Below are positions 42,818-51,381 of a stretch of 64,000 bases of DNA, one piece after another (the stretch's first letter is position 1; the number at the start of each line of letters is the position of its first letter). The stretch lies in contig CAJTSQ010000005.1 in NCBI GenBank assembly GCA_910578735.1, forward strand, positions 35,468 through 99,467, written 5' to 3'. The DNA is from an uncultured Oscillospiraceae bacterium (GTDB lineage Bacteria > Bacillota > Clostridia > Oscillospirales > Oscillospiraceae). Made by a program: the position numbers and the translations under genes. The notes beneath the pieces were generated by a model. It was not told where the DNA came from and ran no database searches. It was given only the letters and a program-made list of their open reading frames with translations.

Positions 42818-43870
42818 ATGGACAAACTGCATGAAACTACTGTAAAATTTCCAAATACCGACATTTGGATGGACTCCTGCGGGGAGAAAGAGCTGAATTA
42901 CGGCCTGGAGCGGGGCATCTCCGGCGCTACCAGCAACCCCACAATCATCTGCGGCGTAATCGCCAACGAGCTGGAGATGTGGGAACCCCGCGTCCGCCAG
43001 CTGGCCCGGGAGTGCCCGGAGGCCTCTGAGGACGACCTGGCCTGGAAGCTGATGTATGAGATCAGCGCCCTGCGCGCTCAAAAACTGCTCCCTGTATTTC
43101 GCGCCCATCGGGGCAAAAAGGGGCGGCTGTCCATGCAGACCAACGCCAAATACTACCGTGACGCCCATCGCCTGCTGGACCAGGCCCTGGAAATCCACGG
43201 CCTGGCCGAGAACATGCAGGTGAAAATCCCGGCCTCCCAGGCGGGCGTTCAGGCCATGGAGGAGGCCACCTATCACGGGGTGAGCATCAACGCCACCGTC
43301 TGCTTTACAGTGGCGCAGGCCGCGGCGGTGGCCGAGGCGGTGGAGCGGGGGCTGGCCCGCCGGCGGGCGGAGGGGCTCCCCGTGGACGAGATGTCCCCTG
43401 TCTGCACCCTGATGATGGGCCGTACCGATGACTGGCTGCGGGACTGGTGTGACAGCTCCGACGTTGTGATCGACCCGGAATGTCTGGACTGGGCGGGCGT
43501 GGCCGTGATGAAGGAGGCCTACCGCATCTACCAGGAGCGGGGCTATACCACCCGCCTGCTGATGGCGGCCTGCCGGAACCACCACCACTGGTCGCAGCTT
43601 TTGGGCGGCGACCTCTGCATGACCATCAATTACGGCTGGCAGAAGAAGCTGAACGGATGCGGCATCCCTGTGGAGGCCCACATCGGCGACCCGGTCCCCC
43701 AGCGGTACCTGGAGCAGCTCAATACCCTGCCCGAATTCCGCAAATCCTTTGAGGAAAAGGGTATGGCCCCGGAGGAATTTGTCAATTACGGCGGTTTCCG
43801 CCACACACTCAACGGGTTTTTGGGGAGCTATGACGAACTGATTCGGATCATCCGAAGGATCATTGTTTGA
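42818..43870 (+). CDS. transaldolase-like protein
   Basis: 350 residues of the transaldolase family. Opening motif SGATSNPTII, Schiff-base Lys136 in MQVKIPAS, then SINATVCFT and the phosphate-contacting Arg in MMGRTDDW. The second phosphate motif (ASFRN in TalB) is shortened to AACRN. It would move dihydroxyacetone units or cleave a ketose. Transaldolases adapted to sulfofructose or other non-standard ketoses exist (family knowledge). Starts 12 bp after the isomerase gene. Confidence 0.85.
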   Translation: MDKLHETTVKFPNTDIWMDSCGEKELNYGLERGISGATSNPTIICGVIANELEMWEPRVRQLARECPEASEDDLAWKLMYEISALRAQKLLPVFRAHRGKKGRLSMQTNAKYYRDAHRLLDQALEIHGLAENMQVKIPASQAGVQAMEEATYHGVSINATVCFTVAQAAAVAEAVERGLARRRAEGLPVDEMSPVCTLMMGRTDDWLRDWCDSSDVVIDPECLDWAGVAVMKEAYRIYQERGYTTRLLMAACRNHHHWSQLLGGDLCMTINYGWQKKLNGCGIPVEAHIGDPVPQRYLEQLNTLPEFRKSFEEKGMAPEEFVNYGGFRHTLNGFLGSYDELIRIIRRIIV

Positions 43871-43896
43871 CCTGATTTGAAAGGAGATTGCAAGAC

Positions 43897-44694
43897 ATGT
43901 CTATGAAATTCAACAAGCTGAGAAAAATTCTCAACGAGAACGGTTCCTCCGTGGCCACCCGCATGTGGAGCACAAACCCCTTCTTTACAGAGCTGCTGGG
44001 GCAGAACGGAAACTTTGACTACATGGAGTTTGTGGCCGAGTACTCCCCTTATACCCTTCAGGACCTGCAGAATATCTGCCGGGCTGCTGAGCTGAACGAG
44101 ATGGGCACCATGATCAAGGTGGATTTTCAGAACCGGGGCTTTGTGGCGCAGAAGGCCGTGGGGTCTGGGTTTCAGGCCATTATGTTTGCCGATCACCGCA
44201 CCCCGGACGAGGTGCGGGAGACCGTCCGCATGATGAAATCTGAGACGCCGGCCTCTGCAGGGATGTTTGGCTATCCCAACAACCGCTTTATCGGCGGCCA
44301 ATCCCATATCTCCCAGATGGACCACGCGAAGCGTGTGGACGACATTGTCCTGTGCTTTATGATTGAGAAAAAAGCGGCGATGGACCACATCGATGAGATC
44401 TGCTCCATCCCCGGCGTGGACATGGTTCAGTTCGGGCCCTCCGACTACTGCATGAGCTGTGGGCTGAACCGGGATCAGTGTGTAGACGAGTTTAAGGCTG
44501 CAGAGCGCAAAATGATTGAGACCGCCCTGAAGCACGGTGTTCAGCCCCGGTGCGAAATTCCCAACGCCGAGGCGGCCCAGTACTATATCGACCTGGGCGT
44601 CCGCCATTTCTGCGTTGGGGATCAGGTCAACGCCCTGCGGACCTTCTGGAATACCCAGGGGCCCAAGCTGCGGGAAATCGCCGACAAGCTCTAA
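43897..44694 (+). CDS. HpcH/HpaI-family aldolase-like protein with changed active site
   Basis: 265 residues, class II metal-dependent aldolase fold. The metal ligands are kept: Glu157 (MIEKKAA) and Asp183 (FGPSDY). The two catalytic residues of HpaI are not: His45 of the EHAP motif is Tyr49 (AEYSP) and Arg70 is Lys74 (IKVDF). The offset of +4 at both positions makes this a real substitution. The protein may be an aldolase with different donor chemistry, or a lyase or decarboxylase. ATG 43897 follows AAGGAG by ten bases. Confidence 0.78.
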   Translation: MSMKFNKLRKILNENGSSVATRMWSTNPFFTELLGQNGNFDYMEFVAEYSPYTLQDLQNICRAAELNEMGTMIKVDFQNRGFVAQKAVGSGFQAIMFADHRTPDEVRETVRMMKSETPASAGMFGYPNNRFIGGQSHISQMDHAKRVDDIVLCFMIEKKAAMDHIDEICSIPGVDMVQFGPSDYCMSCGLNRDQCVDEFKAAERKMIETALKHGVQPRCEIPNAEAAQYYIDLGVRHFCVGDQVNALRTFWNTQGPKLREIADKL

Positions 44695-44717
44695 ACCGAT
44701 TCTGGGAGGGAAGGATT

Positions 44718-45683
44718 TTGAACATTGTAATTTTGGACGGCTATACGGAAAACCCCGGGGACCTGAGCTGGGACGCCCTGAGGGAACTGGGCGGGCTGAC
44801 CGTCTACGACCGCACAAGCCTTACCGATGAAGCTGAGATCATCTCCCGGATCGGCGGGGCCGAAATCGTGGTCACCAACAAAACGCCCCTCACGCGCAAC
44901 GTTCTGGAGGCATGCCCGAATATAAAAATGATCAGCGTGCTGGCCACCGGCTATAACGTGATCGACTGCGACTGCGCCAAAGAACGGGGCATCCCCGTCT
45001 CCAACGTGCCCACCTACGGCACCGCCTCGGTGAGCCAGTTTTCCATTGCGCTGCTGCTGGAGGCCTGCCACCACATCGGCCACCATGACGCCTCCGTCCA
45101 TGCCGGCCATTGGGCTAATTGCGCCGATTGGTGCTACTGGGATTACCCCCTGATTGAGCTGGAGGGGAAGACAATCGGCATTATCGGCTTTGGCCGTATT
45201 GGACAGGCCGAGGGCCGGGTCGCCAAGGCGCTGGGGATGCGGGTGCTGGCCTACGACCTCTACCCTAACGACTCCGGGCGGGCGCTGGCCGAATATACCG
45301 ACCTGGATACCCTTTATGCCCAGTCTGATGTCATTACCCTGCACTGCAACCTGACCCCGGAGAACACCAGGATGATCAACCGGGAGACAATCTCCAAAAT
45401 GAAGGACGGTGTGATCCTGATCAACAACGCCAGAGGCCAGCTGATCGATGAACAGGACGTGGCGGACGCTTTGAACAGCGGGAAAATGGGGGCCGCAGGG
45501 CTGGATGTGGTCTACACCGAACCGATCAAGGCGGACAACCCGCTGCTCACGGCCAAAAACTGCATCATCACCCCCCATATCTCCTGGGCCCCCAAGGAGA
45601 GCCGCCAGCGGATCATGGACACCACAGCGGACAATATAAGGGCGTATCTGGCCGGCGCTCCCATCCATGTGGTCAACCGGTAA
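44718..45683 (+). CDS. glycerate dehydrogenase/hydroxypyruvate reductase
   Basis: D-isomer 2-hydroxyacid dehydrogenase, 321 residues from a TTG at 44718 behind GGGAGGGAAGG. The opening NIVILDGYTENPGDLSWDAL, NAD motif GFGRIGQAEG, Arg in NNARGQLI, Glu in VVYTEPI and His in TPHISWAPKESR are those of glycerate dehydrogenases. It reduces hydroxypyruvate to D-glycerate (or the reverse). Together with glycerate kinase 6 bp downstream it defines a hydroxypyruvate-to-phosphoglycerate exit from the pathway. Confidence 0.88.
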   Translation: MNIVILDGYTENPGDLSWDALRELGGLTVYDRTSLTDEAEIISRIGGAEIVVTNKTPLTRNVLEACPNIKMISVLATGYNVIDCDCAKERGIPVSNVPTYGTASVSQFSIALLLEACHHIGHHDASVHAGHWANCADWCYWDYPLIELEGKTIGIIGFGRIGQAEGRVAKALGMRVLAYDLYPNDSGRALAEYTDLDTLYAQSDVITLHCNLTPENTRMINRETISKMKDGVILINNARGQLIDEQDVADALNSGKMGAAGLDVVYTEPIKADNPLLTAKNCIITPHISWAPKESRQRIMDTTADNIRAYLAGAPIHVVNR

Positions 45684-45689
45684 CGAAGG

Positions 45690-46820
45690 ATGAAAAAGTG
45701 CGTTGTTGTCTCTGATTCCTTTAAAGGCACCCTGTCCAGCCTGGAGATATGCAGGATAGCCAGTGAGACGGTGCCCCATATTTTCCCGCGGTGCCAGGTA
45801 CTCACCATCCCGGTGGCGGACGGGGGAGAGGGCACGGTGGCCTGCTTTATGGAGGCGGCCGGCGCTGTCCCGGTCACAGTGTCAGTATCCGGCCCCTACG
45901 GCGAAAGCGTCCAGGCGGTCTACGCCAAAATCGGCGGCAAAGCGGTGGTGGAGATGGCCTGCGCCGCCGGCCTGCCCATGGTGGGGGAACGAAAGAATCC
46001 TGAGGTGACCACCACCTATGGGGTGGGGCAGGTCATCCGCCACGCGGTGGAGTCCGGATGCAGCGAGGTGCTGCTGGGCCTGGGCGGAAGCTGCACCAAC
46101 GACGGGGGATGCGGCTGCGCCGCGGCCCTGGGCGTAAAATTTTACGACCGGACCGGCAGGGAATTTGTGCCGGTGGGGCAAACGCTGGATCAAATCGGCC
46201 GCATGGATCTGTCCGAGACCAAGAGGCTGCTGGAGCATGTGAAGATCACAGCTATGTGCGATGTGGAAAATCCCCTGTTTGGCCCCCGTGGAGCCGCCTG
46301 CGTATTCGCCCCCCAAAAGGGAGCGGATCCGGCGATGATACGCCGGCTGGACGGCCAGCTTCAGAGCCTGGACGCCAGCTGGAAACGGGAGCTGGGGCTG
46401 TCCCTGGCCGAATATCCCGGCGCGGGAGCGGCCGGGGGAATGGGCGCGGGCTGCGTCGCTTTTCTGAACGCCGGCCTGAAATCCGGAATAGAGGCCGTAT
46501 TGGACCTGGTGGAATTTGACCGGTGCCTGGAGGGCGCGGACCTGGTCATTACCGGCGAGGGACGCATTGATGGCCAGAGCGTTCAGGGCAAGGTGATTTC
46601 CGGGGTGGCAAAGCGGACCGCTCTCCAGGGCATCCCCTTAATCGCCATTGTGGGGGGCATCGCGGACGGCGCCCAGTCCGCCTATGAGCTGGGGGTTACG
46701 GCCATGTTCGGCATAGACCGGGAGGCGGTGGCCTTCGACCAATACGCCCACAAGTGCGCAGAGAACTACCGCGACACTTTGTCGGATATCCTGCGTCTCA
46801 TCAGAGCCTTTCAGAGATAG
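45690..46820 (+). CDS. glxK: glycerate kinase (GlxK/GarK family)
   Basis: Phosphorylates D-glycerate, usually to 2-phosphoglycerate in this family, feeding lower glycolysis. 376 residues; motifs DSFKGTLSS at the N terminus, PVADGGEGT, GLGGSCTNDGG and ITGEGRIDGQS. Last gene of the cluster. No clear terminator directly follows; the 244 bp gap to the next gene holds a dispersed repeat and a convergent terminator. Confidence 0.95.
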   Translation: MKKCVVVSDSFKGTLSSLEICRIASETVPHIFPRCQVLTIPVADGGEGTVACFMEAAGAVPVTVSVSGPYGESVQAVYAKIGGKAVVEMACAAGLPMVGERKNPEVTTTYGVGQVIRHAVESGCSEVLLGLGGSCTNDGGCGCAAALGVKFYDRTGREFVPVGQTLDQIGRMDLSETKRLLEHVKITAMCDVENPLFGPRGAACVFAPQKGADPAMIRRLDGQLQSLDASWKRELGLSLAEYPGAGAAGGMGAGCVAFLNAGLKSGIEAVLDLVEFDRCLEGADLVITGEGRIDGQSVQGKVISGVAKRTALQGIPLIAIVGGIADGAQSAYELGVTAMFGIDREAVAFDQYAHKCAENYRDTLSDILRLIRAFQR

Positions 46821-46900
46821 GCCCGTGCCGGCGCTGCTGCCAGCGGTTTTTATCAGGACAGATGCAGGCAGAGCCGGAATGTATGAAATAGCCGAGGTTT

Positions 46901-47010
46901 CTGCAAATTTTATTTACATTGTACATTTTGCCTCGCAAAGTACAATTCCTCAGCCACCGCCTTTCAGGCGGCGGCAGCCCCTTTGCCCAAGGAGCCTGGC
47001 CCTGCGGGGG
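46901..47010 (-). repeat. dispersed repeat B, copy 2
   Basis: Reverse-orientation relative of 13023-13155. On the minus strand it reads CCCCGCAGGGCCAGGCTCC, GGCAAAGGGGCTG, a GC hairpin, GGCTGAGGA, a TTTGCGAGGCAAAATGTAC hairpin and GTAAATAAAATTTGCAG. Shorter than copy 1 by about 23 bp. Confidence 0.75.
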
Positions 47011-47031
47011 ACGGGGTTTTATGAACAGAGT

Positions 47032-47057
47032 AAGGCCCCGCCAACCGGCGGGGCCTT
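47032..47057. terminator. terminator between glycerate kinase and RND operon (convergent)
   Basis: Perfect stem AAGGCCCCGCC / GGCGGGGCCTT with a short loop, 8 bp after the RND stop. Confidence 0.8.
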
Positions 47058-47064
47058 CTTGCGT

Positions 47065-50000
47065 CTATTTCGCTGTGACAGGAATGGCCGCTTCCCCAGC
47101 AGGGGGCTGGGCGGGAGGCCCTCCCTTTTTCTTTTTCCGGGAGAAGATGTGGCTCAAATCGTCGATAACGGAGTAGTAAACCGGGGTAAACAGCAGGGTG
47201 ACAATGGTGGAAACGACCATGCCGGAGATCATGGTGATGCTCATATCGCTCATCATCTCCGCCGCCCCCTCGGACAGGCCCAGGGCCATGGGCACCAGGG
47301 CCAGGATGGTGGTGAGGGTGGTCATCAGCACGGGGCGGACGCGCAGGGGACAGGCGTGGAGGATGGCATCCACCCGGCTCTCCCCCTGTTCCCGGCGCTG
47401 GCGGATGTAGTCTACCAGGATGATGGAGGAGTTGACCACCGTGCCGGCCAGCATAATCAGGGCCACCAGGGAGATCATGGACAGGTCCCGGCCGGTGAGG
47501 GGCAGGGCGAACAGCGCCCCGGTGAAGGCCACAGGGAGAATCATCATCACGATGACCGGCATGAGGAAGGACTCAAACTGAGAGGCCAGCACAAAGTACA
47601 CCAGACCCATGGCCACAATCAGGGCCAGCAGCAGGTCGCCAAAGCTGTCCATCATGTCCTCATAGGCGCCGGAGATTTCCACGTTGTAGCCGTCGGGGAG
47701 GGTGTAGGCCTCTAGGATTTGATTGATTTCCCGGGTAATGGCGGTGGTGTCGCCGCTGATGGTGTCGCCGGTGACAGAGAGCTGCCGGGACTGGTTCACC
47801 CGGATGATGCTCTGGGGGGCCTGCTCAATGCCCACATGGGCCACGGCGGACAGGGGCACCGTTCCGCCGAAGGCGGAGGGAATGGGCATGGACTTCAGGG
47901 CGTCCAGGCTGGCGGCCGACCGGCTGTCTCCCTTGACCACCACGTCCAGCTCCTTGTTGTTGATGGTGACGGTGGTGGCGGTGGAGCCGGACAGCTCCGA
48001 CCGGACGGCAGCGCCCACCGTGGCGGCAGTGAGGCCGTACTGGGAGGCCGCCTCCCGGTTCATGGTGATGGTGACCTGCTCCACCTCCTTGGCCTCGGAG
48101 GTGCCCACGTCTACCGCGTCGGGCAGCTGGGAAATCTGGGCGGCCAGGTCATCGGCGATCATGGTCAGGGTCTCGTAATCGTTTCCGGTGATATCCACGC
48201 TGATGTCCGCCCCGCTGCCCATAAGGGCGGTCATGTCAGAGGCGGAGACGGTAATCTCACAGCCGGCGATGTCCTGCACCAGCTTCCGCAGGGCGTTGGC
48301 CACATCGCTGCTGCTCCGGTCCCGGTCCTCCTTGTCGGAGAGCACCAGGTTCAGGGAGGAGGTCTCGGGCTGGGTGATGTGGTAGATGGACTCCAGCTCG
48401 GGCACGTTGTCTATGGCGATGTCCACGATTCGGTCGGCAATGGCGGCGGTATCCTTCACCTCGGAGCCCACAGGGGTGCTGATGGACACCTGCACCATGC
48501 CCTGGTCCATCTCGGGCATGAGCACCATCTTGGTGGACATGCACGCGGCGATAAAGAGGGCCACCAGGGCCACTGAGGCCAGCATCCCCACCCACAGCCG
48601 GCGGACAAAGTAGCCCAGCAGGCGGGTGTAAATCTCGTTCAGCCAGTGGCCCAGGCCCGCCTTGCCGGCGGCGTGCTTCCGGGCCTTTTTTTCCGCCTTT
48701 TTCAGGGCGTGCTGGTGGACCTTCTTCTCGTCCAGCAGGAAGTAGCACAGCAGGGGCACCAGGGTAATGGCGATCACCAGGGAGCCCAGGATGAGGAAGG
48801 AAATGGTGAGGCAGAAGTCGTCAAAGAGCATCCCGGCCATACCGCCGGTGAGACCCAGTGGCAGGAAGACGGCCACGGTGGTGAGGGTGGAGGCGGTGAG
48901 GGAGGTGAAGACCTCCCGGGTGCCCTCCACGCAGGACTCCATCCGGCTGCGGCCCTCGGCGGAGTAGCGGTAGATGTTCTCCAGCACCACGATGGAGTTG
49001 TCCACGATCATGCCCACACCCATAGCGATGCCCCCCAGGGACATCATGTTCAGGGTGAGGTGGAACACGTTCATCAGCACGAACACCGTGAGGATACACA
49101 CCGGCATAGACACGGCGATGGTGGCGGTGGCTCCCCACCGGCGCAGGAAGAGGAACACCACAACGGCGGCCAGCGCCACGCCCATGATGATGTTCTGAAT
49201 GGCGGCGTTCACCGCCATGTTGATGTAGTCAGAGGCGGTGTACAGCACCGTGTACACGATGGAGCCGTTGCGCGCCTGAAGTTTGGCCATCTCCTCCACC
49301 ACCGCGTCGGCGGTGGCCACCTCGTTGGCCCCCGACTGCTTGGACACCTGGATCACCACACAGGCCGAGCCGTCGGTCTTGGCGATGGCCTCCGGGTCCT
49401 GGGTCTCCAGGGCCACGTTGGCCACCTCAGACAGGCGGACGGCGCCCCCGGTCTGGAGGGGAAGGATCAGGTTGGCCACGTCCTCCACCGTCTGGAGCTT
49501 GGCATTGGTGGTGACGGTGAGGGTCTGGGTGCCGTTTTGCATGTCGCCGCCGGGGTAGAGCAGGTTGTCCGCCGCCAGCATCTGGGCGATGTAGGAGTTG
49601 GACAGCCCGAAGCCTGAAGCCCGGGTGGGGTCCACCTCCACGGAGATCTGCTGCTCCACGCCGCCGGAGATGGTGACCTGGGCCACCCCGTCGATGCGTT
49701 CCAGGGCGGGGGCCACTGTGTCCTCCGCCAGGGCCTGGACGGAGACCAGGTCCTCCCCCTGGAGGGCAATCATGGCCGAGGGCATCAGATCGCCGATATT
49801 GATGTTGACGATGATGGGGTCCATGGCCCCGTCGGGGAGGGACAGCCGGTCAAACTGCTCCCGCAGCTTGGTGGCGGCGATGTCCAGGTTGGTGCCCTCC
49901 ACATATGTGATTTGCAGCTGGCTCACCCCGTCGGAGGAGGTGGAACTCACCCCGTCCACCCCGGACACCGACATAATGGCCGACTCCAGGGGCCGGGTGA

Positions 50001-50190
50001 CCAGCTCCTCCATGTCAGAGGGGCTGGCGCCGTTGTAGTAGCACATCACCAGGGCGGCGGGGGCCTCCATCTCAGGCAGGAGGGCCATCTGCAGCTGGGT
50101 GGTGAAGACCACACCGAAGATGGAGATCATGATGACCGCCATCAGGGTGGTGACCTTGTGCTTGATGCAGAATTTCGCGATTTTATTCAC
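47065..50190 (-). CDS. RND-family (AcrB/SwrC-like) efflux transporter
   Basis: Proton-driven exporter of drugs, lipopeptides or other amphiphiles. 1041 residues, two repeats of one plus five membrane helices with large extracytoplasmic loops. N terminus MNKIAKFCIKHKVTTLM, then porter-domain features (YYNGASPSDME) and the transmembrane signature GMGMIVDNSIVVLEN-like GVGMIVDNSIVVLENIYR in helix 4, and LAGTVVNSSIILVDYI in the second half. The last gene of a four-gene operon, 5 bp after the membrane-fusion gene. Confidence 0.95.
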   Translation of the reverse strand: MNKIAKFCIKHKVTTLMAVIMISIFGVVFTTQLQMALLPEMEAPAALVMCYYNGASPSDMEELVTRPLESAIMSVSGVDGVSSTSSDGVSQLQITYVEGTNLDIAATKLREQFDRLSLPDGAMDPIIVNINIGDLMPSAMIALQGEDLVSVQALAEDTVAPALERIDGVAQVTISGGVEQQISVEVDPTRASGFGLSNSYIAQMLAADNLLYPGGDMQNGTQTLTVTTNAKLQTVEDVANLILPLQTGGAVRLSEVANVALETQDPEAIAKTDGSACVVIQVSKQSGANEVATADAVVEEMAKLQARNGSIVYTVLYTASDYINMAVNAAIQNIIMGVALAAVVVFLFLRRWGATATIAVSMPVCILTVFVLMNVFHLTLNMMSLGGIAMGVGMIVDNSIVVLENIYRYSAEGRSRMESCVEGTREVFTSLTASTLTTVAVFLPLGLTGGMAGMLFDDFCLTISFLILGSLVIAITLVPLLCYFLLDEKKVHQHALKKAEKKARKHAAGKAGLGHWLNEIYTRLLGYFVRRLWVGMLASVALVALFIAACMSTKMVLMPEMDQGMVQVSISTPVGSEVKDTAAIADRIVDIAIDNVPELESIYHITQPETSSLNLVLSDKEDRDRSSSDVANALRKLVQDIAGCEITVSASDMTALMGSGADISVDITGNDYETLTMIADDLAAQISQLPDAVDVGTSEAKEVEQVTITMNREAASQYGLTAATVGAAVRSELSGSTATTVTINNKELDVVVKGDSRSAASLDALKSMPIPSAFGGTVPLSAVAHVGIEQAPQSIIRVNQSRQLSVTGDTISGDTTAITREINQILEAYTLPDGYNVEISGAYEDMMDSFGDLLLALIVAMGLVYFVLASQFESFLMPVIVMMILPVAFTGALFALPLTGRDLSMISLVALIMLAGTVVNSSIILVDYIRQRREQGESRVDAILHACPLRVRPVLMTTLTTILALVPMALGLSEGAAEMMSDMSITMISGMVVSTIVTLLFTPVYYSVIDDLSHIFSRKKKKGGPPAQPPAGEAAIPVTAK

Positions 50191-50195
50191 CGGCC

Positions 50196-51368
50196 TCAGC
50201 CCTCCCCAGAGACGATGCGCACCGGGTCACCGTCAGACAGATAGGCCTGGCCCACCGTCACCAGCATGTCGCCGGCCTTCAGGCCGGAGGTGACCTCCGT
50301 GACGCCGTTGCCTGTCAGGCCGGTGGCAATCTCCGCATAGCGGGCCGCGCCGTTTTCCGCCACAAAGACATACTGCACCCCGTTGCTGGTGAGGATGGCC
50401 TCGGTGGGGATGACGACGGTATCGGCGGAGGTGTCGGTGCGGAAGGAGACGTCGGCAAACATGCCGGACAGCAGGCCGGGTATATCCTCTTGAATGGAGA
50501 TGGTAACATTATACAGCTTGGTCTGCATACTGGCGCTGCTCTCAATTTTCTTGATGGTCCCCACCAGCTGAAGATTCAGGGCGCCGATGGACACATCCAC
50601 CTCATCCCCCTCAGCCAGCTTGGGCACCAGGGCCTCGGAGACGGAGACAGCTACCTCCAGCACATCCACCCCATCGATGACCGCCACCGGCGCAGAGGGG
50701 GATACATAACCGCCCTCCGCCGCGTTCAGGGAGAGGATGGTGCCCGAGATGGGGGCGATCACATTGCCCCGGCTGTCCACATTCTCCAGCACTCCGGCCA
50801 GCTGCTCCACGTTGGACTTATAGCTCTGCATCCCTGCCTCCAGCTGGGCCAGGGTGGAGGTGCGCTGGGCCTGGGCGGTTTGGAGGGACAGCTCCGCTTG
50901 GTCGATCTCCATCTGGGAGGCAGCGCCGATCTCAAACAGGGCCTTCAGGTCGCTGACATTCTTCTCCGCCAGGGCAATCTGCCTGTCGAAGATGGCGGCC
51001 TGATCCTCATATCCCTGGACGGCAGACCGGTAGCTGATATTGGCCGCGTTGTAGGAGGACAGGGTACTGGCCATATCCAGGGTACACAGCCGCTGGCCGG
51101 CGGTGACCTGGTCCCCCGCCTCCACATAGAGGGCGATGCACTGGGCCTGGGCCGCCACAAAGACGGACTCCTGCCCGTCTGTGACCACCCGGCCGGATAC
51201 GTTGTTCTCGGTGGAGATGGTGTCCACCTTTACCTCCTGTACCTGGACGGCCACACCGGCGGGGGGCGCGTCCTGAGAGCCGTCCGCCTCGCCGCCGGAC
51301 TGGCAGGCAGCGAGGCTCAGGGCCAGGGCCGACGCCAGGGCGAGGGAAAAAATTCGTCTGTGCTTCAT
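50196..51368 (-). CDS. RND efflux membrane-fusion (HlyD-type) lipoprotein
   Basis: 390 residues. Signal peptide with lipobox LSLAAC (Cys22), beta-barrel/lipoyl halves (VFVAAQAQCIALYVEAGDQV and GNVIAPISGTI) flanking a coiled-coil hairpin at about 115-200, and a C-terminal membrane-proximal domain. It couples the RND pump to outer components. 13 bp behind the TolC-like gene. Confidence 0.93.
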   Translation of the reverse strand: MKHRRIFSLALASALALSLAACQSGGEADGSQDAPPAGVAVQVQEVKVDTISTENNVSGRVVTDGQESVFVAAQAQCIALYVEAGDQVTAGQRLCTLDMASTLSSYNAANISYRSAVQGYEDQAAIFDRQIALAEKNVSDLKALFEIGAASQMEIDQAELSLQTAQAQRTSTLAQLEAGMQSYKSNVEQLAGVLENVDSRGNVIAPISGTILSLNAAEGGYVSPSAPVAVIDGVDVLEVAVSVSEALVPKLAEGDEVDVSIGALNLQLVGTIKKIESSASMQTKLYNVTISIQEDIPGLLSGMFADVSFRTDTSADTVVIPTEAILTSNGVQYVFVAENGAARYAEIATGLTGNGVTEVTSGLKAGDMLVTVGQAYLSDGDPVRIVSGEG

Positions 51369-51381
51369 GGGTCAGTCTCCT

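Noticed and set aside
46825..48576. Plus-strand frames 46825-47715 and 47719-48576
   Set aside because: Antisense to the RND transporter gene, His/Gly-rich, no family pattern.
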